A stretch of 6,791 bases of DNA, taken from Spirochaeta sp. (GTDB lineage: Bacteria; Spirochaetota; Spirochaetia; DSM-27196; Alkalispirochaetaceae). The position numbers were made by a program, and so were the translations under genes. The DNA is taken from NCBI GenBank assembly GCA_027859055.1, contig JAQIBO010000084.1, positions 1 to 6,791 of the forward strand, read 5' to 3'. Shown piece after piece: positions 1 through 5,287 of the stretch. Numbering within the stretch: position 1 is the first letter of the stretch; each line of letters opens with the position of its first letter. The notes under the pieces were generated by a model that saw only the letters and a list, made by a program, of their open reading frames with translations, did not search any database and was not told the DNA's origin.

Positions 1-1016
1 CCGGCGACAAGGAAGCGGAAGATCGGTTTAAAGAGGCGACGGAGGCCTACGAGGGTCTCGCAAACGAAGACAAACGTCGCGCGTACGACCAATACGGGTT
101 TGCCGTTCACGAAGTTAAGGGTGGTGGAGCCCATGGCTTTTCATCCTCTTCGTTTAGTGATTTTGAAGATATTTTCGGTGATTTTTCCGGGATATTTGAG
201 TCGTTCTTCGGTGGCGGTGGTGGTCGTGGCCGTGGCGGACGCAGCCGAGGTGGCCCGCCGCGGGGTGCCGATTTACGGTACGATCTGGAGATCTCTTTCA
301 CCGATGCCGCCTTTGGCACCAAGGTAGAGGTCGCCTATGAACGCGAGGCCCCCTGTGACGTGTGCAATGGCACCGGTGCGGCGTCAGGGTCCGGGCGCAA
401 GACGTGTCCCACCTGTGGTGGCGCCGGGCAAGTCCGGCGCAGTAGCGGCTTCTTTTCCGTCGCATCGGTGTGTCCCACCTGCGGTGGCGAAGGGACGGTC
501 GTTGACAACCCGTGTTCAAACTGCAGCGGCCATGGTGTCGTAAAGAAGCGTCAGCGTGTCAAAGTGACGATCCCCGCCGGGATCGCTCACAGCCAGCGGA
601 TCTCTATTCCGCGTCAGGGCGATGCCGCGCGCGGTGGTGGAGAACCGGGCGATTTGCACGTCATTGTCCACGTGCTGCCTCACAAGCATTTCGAACGCCA
701 GGGAAACGATATTTACTGTGCCGTACCGATCAGTTTTACCCAGGCAACGTTGGGTGCGGAAATTCAGGTTGCCACACTGGACGGTAAACGGGTCAAAATG
801 AAGGTGCCGTCGGGAACCCAACACGGAAAGGTGTTGCGGCTTCGCAACGAAGGAATCCCGATGGTAAACGGTTCCCGTCGTGGTGACATGTACATCAAGC
901 TTCAAGTGACGGTGCCGCGCCACGTATCAGGCAAAGAAAAGAGCCTGCTGAAAGAACTTTCAGACGTTCAGGGCGAAGACGCTACGCCGGATCCGATCCC
1001 ACTCAACGAGCTCTGA
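1..1016 (+). CDS. dnaJ: DnaJ (Hsp40) co-chaperone, 5' partial
   Basis: Cytoplasmic co-chaperone that delivers unfolded proteins to DnaK (Hsp70) and stimulates its ATPase. The reading frame is open from base 3, and 337 residues are visible. They begin late in the J domain (ending around DQYG); the first roughly 40 residues, including the HPD motif, lie upstream of the window. A Gly/Phe-rich linker follows (about residues 38-88 of the fragment, with runs of Gly and Arg). The zinc-binding domain has all four CxxCxGxG repeats: CDVCNGTG, CPTCGGAG, CPTCGGEG and CSNCSGHG (Cys pairs at 118/121, 135/138, 157/160, 171/174). The C-terminal substrate-binding domains follow, with typical segments such as VTIPAGI and PGDLHVIV. 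The four complete zinc repeats make this a type I DnaJ rather than CbpA. Extrapolated full length is near 375 residues, normal for the family. Whether grpE or dnaK lies upstream cannot be seen. Confidence 0.96.
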   Translation, partial: GDKEAEDRFKEATEAYEGLANEDKRRAYDQYGFAVHEVKGGGAHGFSSSSFSDFEDIFGDFSGIFESFFGGGGGRGRGGRSRGGPPRGADLRYDLEISFTDAAFGTKVEVAYEREAPCDVCNGTGAASGSGRKTCPTCGGAGQVRRSSGFFSVASVCPTCGGEGTVVDNPCSNCSGHGVVKKRQRVKVTIPAGIAHSQRISIPRQGDAARGGGEPGDLHVIVHVLPHKHFERQGNDIYCAVPISFTQATLGAEIQVATLDGKRVKMKVPSGTQHGKVLRLRNEGIPMVNGSRRGDMYIKLQVTVPRHVSGKEKSLLKELSDVQGEDATPDPIPLNEL

Positions 1017-1058
1017 AACCCGTTCAACCCCCGGTAATGATGCGCCGATAGTGTCATC

Positions 1059-1065
1059 AAGGGGG
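1059..1065 (+). promoter_or_regulatory. Shine-Dalgarno site for the GTG-started secreted protein
   Basis: The purine run AAGGGGG ends 5 bases before the GTG at 1071. No ATG start is available that keeps the signal peptide, so this site supports GTG as the true start. Confidence 0.6.
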
Positions 1066-1070
1066 ACGGT

Positions 1071-1502
1071 GTGTCTACAAAAAAAGCCGGACAGATTGGG
1101 GTGCTTCTCATCTTGAGCCTTACGGTGCTTGGGGCACAGTCGGCGGAACGCCCCGACGAGTCCGATGAGGATGAGTGGGAAAAGATCTTCGACGTTGACG
1201 AATACGATGAGACGTGGCTTGTTGGTGACACTCGCAACGACGGGCGTACCGATTACGCGTTGAAACGCGATGACCAGGGCCGCAAATGGTTTGAAGCGGT
1301 AGATTTTAACGGTGACGGCCTGATGGACGATTTTTATCTGTACAGCAGCGGCACCCTTGTGCGTCAGGAACTGGATACCAACTTCGACGGCGCGATAGAC
1401 CTCTGGATCCATATGCACGACGGGGTGCGGGTGGCCGGGTACGAACGAGATACCAACTACGATGGAACGATAGATCTCGTGAAGGAGTTCGGAGACTCCT
1501 GA
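1071..1502 (+). CDS. Small secreted protein with four EF-hand-like Asp-rich loops
   Basis: I do not recognise a named family. The 143-residue product starts at GTG behind a good ribosome binding site. It opens with a signal peptide: a basic STKK start, a hydrophobic core at about residues 9-21, and a likely signal peptidase I cleavage after AQSA (residue 25). No lipobox Cys is present, so it is probably periplasmic or exported. An acidic stretch (about 26-47) follows. Then come four copies of a D-x-[NR]-x-D-G-x-x-D loop starting at Asp53, Asp78, Asp102 and Asp127, a regular spacing of 24-25 residues. These resemble the calcium loops of EF-hands and dockerins, so calcium binding is a reasonable inference but unproven. 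Each loop is followed by a short hydrophobic/aromatic strand (DYALK, DDFYLY, DLWIHM, DLVKEF). The gene ends 1 base before the next start, so it is probably translated together with the methyltransferase gene. Codon use resembles the neighbours. Confidence 0.8.
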   Translation: MSTKKAGQIGVLLILSLTVLGAQSAERPDESDEDEWEKIFDVDEYDETWLVGDTRNDGRTDYALKRDDQGRKWFEAVDFNGDGLMDDFYLYSSGTLVRQELDTNFDGAIDLWIHMHDGVRVAGYERDTNYDGTIDLVKEFGDS

Positions 1503-1503
1503 C

Positions 1504-2250
1504 ATGGGGTGGATCACCGGGCGTCACGCGATACAGGCTGCTATCTCTCGCAGTGGGGCGGGAACGTTGTACCTCCGGCGGAAGGATCCGCGTCTTGAGG
1601 ACCTGGCGACTGCAGCCTCCGTGCAGGGCGTAACGGTCAGGTACGTTTCGGCAGAGAAACTCAAACGACTTGCGGGACCGGGAACTCGGGGATATGCGCT
1701 GGAGATCAATGAGACCTCTGACAAGGCCGGTGGGTCGGTGGAACTGGCGCGATGGTTGGATCAGAACCGTACCAGACCACCTTCTCCGATCGTTGCGTTA
1801 GACCATATCACAGACCCCCACAACCTCGGTGCAATTCTTCGGTCGGTGCATTGGTTCGGTGCGCCACTGGTGATCATTCCCGCCCGACGCAGTGCGACTG
1901 GTGGCGACGTCGTTGCCCGCGCATCCTCCGGCGCCGTGTCGCATGTCGATATCGCGTTTGTAACAAATTTGCGGGCCGCGTTGGAGAGCTGCCGCGGCGC
2001 GGGGTACTGGAACTACGGGGCGGAGGCCGTCGGTGTTCCGGTGGAAACGGTTCCGTTTAATCGGCCGTCGCTTCTTGTTCTCGGTTCGGAAGGTGCCGGG
2101 ATATCTCCGGGAATTACCAAAGTTATCGACGAGAAAGTCAGAATTTCCGACCGCCGCCGGGAACCGTCGGAGGTGGACTCCCTCAACGTGTCGGTGTCGG
2201 CGGGAATCCTGTTATACGAGTTCCAGCGGCGCAACGATGCGGCGGTGTGA
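1504..2250 (+). CDS. rlmB: TrmH/SpoU-family RNA 2'-O-methyltransferase (RlmB-like)
   Basis: Transfers a methyl group from S-adenosylmethionine to a ribose 2'-OH in RNA. The RlmB type modifies a guanosine in the peptidyl-transferase region of 23S rRNA. The 248 residues have the RlmB/TrmH layout: an N-terminal L30e-like RNA-binding domain (about 1-70, starting with the typical ITGRHAI), then a SPOUT domain with a knotted SAM site. Motif 1 is at 99-120 (LDHITDPHNLGAILRS, with Asn107 and Arg113), motif 2 at 190-201 (LLVLGSEGAGIS), and motif 3 at 225-239 (DSLNVSVSAGILLYE). The loop before motif 3 is unusual: where relatives usually read IPM followed by a short turn, this one has ISDRRREPSEV, about four residues longer and rich in Arg. 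ATG 1504 is preceded by GGAG at 1491-1494. The family assignment is firm; the exact rRNA target is inferred, since TrmB/TrmH-type tRNA targets cannot be excluded by sequence alone. Confidence 0.9.
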   Translation: MGWITGRHAIQAAISRSGAGTLYLRRKDPRLEDLATAASVQGVTVRYVSAEKLKRLAGPGTRGYALEINETSDKAGGSVELARWLDQNRTRPPSPIVALDHITDPHNLGAILRSVHWFGAPLVIIPARRSATGGDVVARASSGAVSHVDIAFVTNLRAALESCRGAGYWNYGAEAVGVPVETVPFNRPSLLVLGSEGAGISPGITKVIDEKVRISDRRREPSEVDSLNVSVSAGILLYEFQRRNDAAV

Positions 2251-2329
2251 TCCGCGAATCTCTGCGTCGCCGCGCACCGTCCTTCGCGTATTGGGTTCTG
2301 GACAGTAGTGGATCAGTACCTGAACCTGA
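2251..2329. other. Convergent intergenic gap
   Basis: This 79-base gap lies between the ends of the methyltransferase and tatD genes. The only structure I see is a six-base inverted repeat, GATCAG (2311-2316) and CTGATC (2326-2331), around a nine-base loop. It has no T-tract on the plus strand and is too weak to call a terminator. Confidence 0.5.
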
Positions 2330-3103
2330 TCAGTGGTCAATCCCAAAAAACGTACAACTGTTCACGTACAGTTGTTCCGCAAGCTCTTCATCGGCGGTAT
2401 TCCGCAGGTTTGCAAGAAATCTTGCGGTCTCCGGAATGTACGACGGACGGTTTCGTTCACCTCGATGTGAAGCAGGCACCATAAAGGGGGCCTCGCTTTC
2501 AATCAAAATGCGATCCGCCGGCATATTACGCGCGGTCTCGTGAAGATTGCGGGCGTTACGGTATGTCACGTTTCCGGCAAAAGAGATATAGATTGGAAGC
2601 TCAAGTGCCTTTTGAGCGTATTCCCAGTCTTCGGAGTAACAGTGAAGCACGGCACCCCGGGGAGGAATCTTTTCGCGGAGAATCTCAAGGATATCACTGC
2701 CGGCCTCACGGTTGTGGATTACGACGGGCAGGTCAAGACGGCTGGCCAGTTCAAGCTGTCGGATAAACAGCTCGATCTGAGAGTCCTTATCGCCAAACTT
2801 GCGGTAGTAGTCGAGCCCGGTCTCCCCGATCGCAACGACGCGGGGAAGCGCTGCACCCTGTTCCACCTGGGATTCCCAGTCTTTACCGGGATTGGTCACC
2901 TCTGAGGGAGATACCCCGACGGCAAAGAATACGTTTGAGGCGGTCCGCAGACTCTCGTGGAGGTCAAAAAAATCACGTACGTTATTGCAAATGCTGAGGA
3001 TTCCGCTGATCTGTTCATGGCGCGCTTCCTGCGCCACAATAAGCTGCTCAATAGGATCTTCGTCAATCAAACCTATGTGAGCATGAGTATCAAATAGTCT
3101 CAT
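2330..3103 (-). CDS. tatD: TatD-family metal-dependent hydrolase (putative DNase)
   Basis: A cytoplasmic TIM-barrel hydrolase of the amidohydrolase superfamily. Characterised TatD proteins are metal-dependent 3'-5' exonucleases involved in DNA repair or DNA turnover. The 257 residues match the usual length (about 255-265). Visible motifs in order are DTHAHI (metal ligands His7 and His9), GETGLDYY (Glu94), VIHNREA (His130), HCYSED (His154) and IESEAPF (201-207), followed by the family RGERNRPSYI segment. Two positions deviate. The family's ETDAP Asp, a metal ligand, is Glu204 here, and the usual GVHPH stretch reads GVSPSE (63-68). Glu can still bind metal, so the enzyme may remain active. The start at 3103 aligns DTHAHI five residues from the N-terminus as usual; the ribosome binding site is weak. 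The gene is divergent from the M23/bactofilin operon and has its own probable promoter. Confidence 0.92.
   Translation of the reverse strand: MRLFDTHAHIGLIDEDPIEQLIVAQEARHEQISGILSICNNVRDFFDLHESLRTASNVFFAVGVSPSEVTNPGKDWESQVEQGAALPRVVAIGETGLDYYRKFGDKDSQIELFIRQLELASRLDLPVVIHNREAGSDILEILREKIPPRGAVLHCYSEDWEYAQKALELPIYISFAGNVTYRNARNLHETARNMPADRILIESEAPFMVPASHRGERNRPSYIPETARFLANLRNTADEELAEQLYVNSCTFFGIDH
2346..2375 (-). terminator. Possible intrinsic terminator inside the end of tatD
   Basis: Read on the minus strand, ACAACTGT (2368-2375) pairs perfectly with ACAGTTGT (2354-2361) around a six-base loop. Three bases later come six Ts (2345-2350 region). This is a hairpin plus T-tract in the expected order for rho-independent termination. 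It lies within the last codons of tatD, about 15-45 bases before the stop, and the stem is AT-rich, so efficient termination is doubtful. Confidence 0.3.
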
Positions 3104-3151
3104 ACTGATTTTACCAAAAGAAACAGGATATGCCCGCTTGCGGACGATTAA

Positions 3152-3180
3152 AAAGTAGCACTGGGGTCAGGTTTCGTCAA
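3152..3180 (-). promoter_or_regulatory. Probable sigma70-type promoter for tatD
   Basis: On the minus strand, TTGACG (3175-3180) matches the -35 consensus at 5 of 6 positions. After a 17-base spacer comes TACTTT (3152-3157) with an upstream TG that gives an extended -10. The predicted transcript start is near 3145, leaving a leader of about 40 bases before the tatD ATG. Confidence 0.5.
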
Positions 3181-3203
3181 GCTGTTCTGTAAACATGTGA
3201 AGA

Positions 3204-3232
3204 TTGACGCCGATAATTATTTATGGTATCGT
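3204..3232 (+). promoter_or_regulatory. Probable sigma70-type promoter for the M23-bactofilin operon
   Basis: TTGACG (3204-3209) is followed by a 17-base spacer and TATCGT (3227-3232), a 4-of-6 match to the -10 consensus. The predicted start near 3239 would leave a leader of only about a dozen bases, just enough to hold the ribosome binding site. GATAAT at 3212-3217 is a better -10 box but lacks a good -35 box at the right distance; it is the alternative. Confidence 0.4.
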
Positions 3233-3239
3233 GACTAAC

Positions 3240-3245
3240 GAGGAG
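3240..3245 (+). promoter_or_regulatory. Shine-Dalgarno site deciding the GTG start of the M23 gene
   Basis: GAGGAG lies 5 bases before GTG 3251. The first in-frame ATG is at 3365, and starting there would remove most of the basic cytoplasmic tail. The strong site at 3240 favours the longer protein. Confidence 0.65.
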
Positions 3246-3250
3246 TTTAC

Positions 3251-4270
3251 GTGGGAGGAAGCACCCGCCGACAGAAAAACACCGGCAACAGGCACAATCA
3301 TCAGCGCCTCCGAGCGCAACCCCTTCGGGCCGTCTGGCGGACACTGACCCAGCGGTTCACGATTATGCTCATTCCGCATTCCGAGCGGGGTGTTATCAAT
3401 TTTCATATCAACGCCTTGGTTCTTATTTTCGCGTTTGGAATTTTTGGAGCTGTTCTTGGTGGTTTCATATATCTTTCCAGTATTCATGTCGGTGCGACCG
3501 CAATTATTGACGAGCAGGAAAGTGTAGCGGCGACCTCTCAGGCAAATCTCGATGCTGTTCTGAACGAAGTTGACAGCCTGCTGAGCGCTGCGGGTGCCTT
3601 TGACGAGGAACTCGTTGATACGATCAACAGCCTGGGGATTCAGCAGCCGGACGAAACCGTTCCGGCGGCGGTCACACGAGGCGATCTCTCTTCTTTTTTT
3701 GATATTCAGGCGGTCGGCGACGGACGTTCCCGGGAAGTACAGGAAATGCGAAACCTCGCCGGTACACTCCAGGAGGCGGTTAATCCGCTTCGTGAAATAC
3801 GCTCAGTTCTGGAGTCCCAGCAGGCTCTCCTGTCGGATTTGCCCAATTTCTGGCCCGTAGCGAACGGGCTTGGCCGGGTAACGATGGAGTTCGGACCGAA
3901 TATCCACCCGATCAACGGGCAGTGGTACCTTCACAAAGGAATAGACATCGCCGGACCGCCCGGTTTGCCGATCCTTGCCAGCGCCAGTGGTAAGGTCGTT
4001 GAACTGGGTTACGATCCCGGATACGGGTTCTACGTCTACCTTCGTCATAAATACGGCTTTCGAACGCGGTACTCGCATATGCAGAGTATTCTGGTAAACG
4101 AGGGGCAGGACGTTGTCCAGGGTGAACGAATCGGCACGTTGGGTAACACCGGGATCTCGACGGGACCGCACCTGGATTTTATCATCATGCTCGGGACTGA
4201 CGTTGTCGACCCGGCGGCGTTCCTGAAGATCAGCAACACCTTTGACCGCGGCGGCATTGGTACGCGCTGA
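3251..4270 (+). CDS. Membrane-anchored M23 (LytM-like) peptidoglycan endopeptidase
   Basis: A predicted cell-wall hydrolase, or a regulator of one, anchored in the inner membrane with its catalytic domain outside. The 339 residues contain: a basic cytoplasmic tail (1-52, many Arg, then RFTIMLIPHSE), one membrane helix (about 54-76), a helical, probably coiled-coil stalk (about 85-195), and an M23 domain (about 205-325). The M23 zinc motif HxxxD is present as HKGID (His228, Asp232), and the active-site His is present in YSHM (His276). The last motif, normally HLH, reads HLD (GPHLDF, His307 and Asp309), so the third zinc ligand is Asp. The enzyme may bind zinc with altered geometry or be a degenerate, activator-type M23 protein like EnvC. 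The gene heads an operon and sits 15 bases before a bactofilin, a pairing known in several bacteria where the bactofilin positions the peptidase for cell-shape control. Confidence 0.9.
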   Translation: MGGSTRRQKNTGNRHNHQRLRAQPLRAVWRTLTQRFTIMLIPHSERGVINFHINALVLIFAFGIFGAVLGGFIYLSSIHVGATAIIDEQESVAATSQANLDAVLNEVDSLLSAAGAFDEELVDTINSLGIQQPDETVPAAVTRGDLSSFFDIQAVGDGRSREVQEMRNLAGTLQEAVNPLREIRSVLESQQALLSDLPNFWPVANGLGRVTMEFGPNIHPINGQWYLHKGIDIAGPPGLPILASASGKVVELGYDPGYGFYVYLRHKYGFRTRYSHMQSILVNEGQDVVQGERIGTLGNTGISTGPHLDFIIMLGTDVVDPAAFLKISNTFDRGGIGTR

Positions 4271-4285
4271 TCCACTTCACGGTAT

Positions 4286-4774
4286 ATGGCGTCTTTAGAA
4301 TCAACACTTGTAAACTCTATTGTCGGTGCCGGGACCTTTTTTAAAGGAACGATCTCCGTCACCGGTCTCCTCCGAATCGATGGCGATTTTCGGGGAAATG
4401 TGCAGACTGACGGGCGGGTTATTATCGGCCGCGGCGGACGGGCGGATTGCACGATCGACGCAGCGACGGTGGTGATAGGCGGCGTGTTTCGTGGAACGAT
4501 CTACGCACGAGACAAAGTTATCGCGCTGGAGTCGGCGATCGTCACCGGCAACATCTACAGTCCGCGTCTCATCGCGGAGTCGGGCGTTCTCCTTGACGGG
4601 GCGATTCATATCCGGGGAACGGAAGCGGGTCAGGAACAGCCGGAACGACGGGCTGGTGATCCGATCGGCGAGCAGCAGACGCTCCGACGGCCGGGACGTC
4701 GCAGTTCCCGCCGACGGCGGCAGAGCGTGCCGTCAGTGGATCCGTCGGGCGTGTCGTCCGGTGAAGGTGTATAA
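4286..4774 (+). CDS. Bactofilin cytoskeletal protein
   Basis: Bactofilins polymerise without nucleotide into cytoplasmic filaments or sheets on the inner membrane and recruit cell-wall enzymes that shape the cell. The 162 residues start MASLESTLVNS, typical for the family. A beta-helix core spans about 14-110, made of short repeating strands with Gly/Asp turns (GTISVTGLLRIDGDFRGNV is characteristic; then IIGRGG, VVIGGVFRG, GNIYSP). The tail (111-162) is predicted disordered and strongly basic, with ten Arg between 121 and 145. There is no clear Shine-Dalgarno site before ATG 4286; with only 15 bases from the M23 stop, translation is probably coupled. The stop TAA shares a base with the ATG of the next gene. 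The M23 neighbour is the probable membrane partner. Family assignment is confident; filament formation is known for the family, not shown here. Confidence 0.93.
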   Translation: MASLESTLVNSIVGAGTFFKGTISVTGLLRIDGDFRGNVQTDGRVIIGRGGRADCTIDAATVVIGGVFRGTIYARDKVIALESAIVTGNIYSPRLIAESGVLLDGAIHIRGTEAGQEQPERRAGDPIGEQQTLRRPGRRSSRRRRQSVPSVDPSGVSSGEGV

Positions 4775-5277
4775 TGGAGCCGATTCGGAGCGATCGCCAA
4801 CGGGGCCTTGATCGCCACAAACGCAATCGGACATCGACCTCCAGCGAGGGATCGGGGATCGGCGGATTTGCGACAAAACTGGAGTCTGTGAACGCCCCGG
4901 AGGATCTCGATCCTGTCGTCGTCGGTACGCCTGACCTGGGTGCTATTCCGGATATTTCCGCTCCGGCTGAACGCTTATATGACGCGGTCCACGAGGCGGG
5001 GGAACGCCTGCTCCAGGAGCGAACGTATACTGCGGCACAGCAGTATCGGGAAACGGTCCGCCGTTTTCTCAGGAAGGTCGTTCCTGAAGCAAACAGCGTC
5101 AGCGTCCACGAGTCCCAGCGGGATATTCTCTCACGAAAACGGTACTATTTGCTCACAACGATAAACCGGTCTGTTGATCGGCTGATTCACGGTCTGCTGC
5201 AAGCGCAGACCGAACAACTGGAAATTCTGCGTCGGCTCGAGGAGATCGAGGGGATGCTTGTAGATCTGATGCAGTAG
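4774..5277 (+). CDS. YaaR/DUF327-family protein of unknown function
   Basis: The 167-residue protein looks soluble and cytoplasmic. A basic, low-complexity N-terminus (1-35) and a linker (36-62) are followed by an all-helical domain (about 65-167). That domain has the DUF327 (Bacillus YaaR) pattern: LYDAVHEAGERLL, then an AAQQYRETVRRFLRKVV helix, then KRYYLLTTINRSVDRLI, ending LRRLEEIEGMLVDLMQ, which matches the family's C-terminal EI-GLL-D-- ending. The molecular function of YaaR is unknown. The start ATG overlaps the bactofilin stop (TAATG), with GAAGG at 4763-4767 as ribosome binding site, so translation is coupled. The next gene encodes a PSP1 protein, echoing the Bacillus order yaaR-holB-yaaT, but with no holB between them. 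The family call rests on length, C-terminal pattern and context; I rate it probable. Confidence 0.75.
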   Translation: MEPIRSDRQRGLDRHKRNRTSTSSEGSGIGGFATKLESVNAPEDLDPVVVGTPDLGAIPDISAPAERLYDAVHEAGERLLQERTYTAAQQYRETVRRFLRKVVPEANSVSVHESQRDILSRKRYYLLTTINRSVDRLIHGLLQAQTEQLEILRRLEEIEGMLVDLMQ

Positions 5278-5287
5278 GTGGAAAAAG

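Noticed and set aside
208..262. Gly-rich G-run as a regulatory G-quadruplex or simple repeat
   Set aside because: It is the coding sequence of the normal DnaJ Gly-rich linker, and the irregular runs need no other explanation.
516..923. Minus-strand open frame inside dnaJ
   Set aside because: The dnaJ frame is unmistakable through its four zinc repeats; the antisense frame is a shadow.
960..1517. Long open frame on the minus strand across the secreted-protein gene
   Set aside because: It is antisense to a gene with a signal peptide, repeats and ribosome binding site, has no recognisable domain, and reflects GC-rich codon bias.
2311..2331. GATCAG/CTGATC inverted repeat as terminator of the methyltransferase operon
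   Set aside because: The stem is only six pairs with a nine-base loop and no T-tract follows on the plus strand.
2540..2905. Plus-strand open frame of 121 codons inside tatD
   Set aside because: It is antisense to conserved TatD motifs, has no ribosome binding site or family resemblance.
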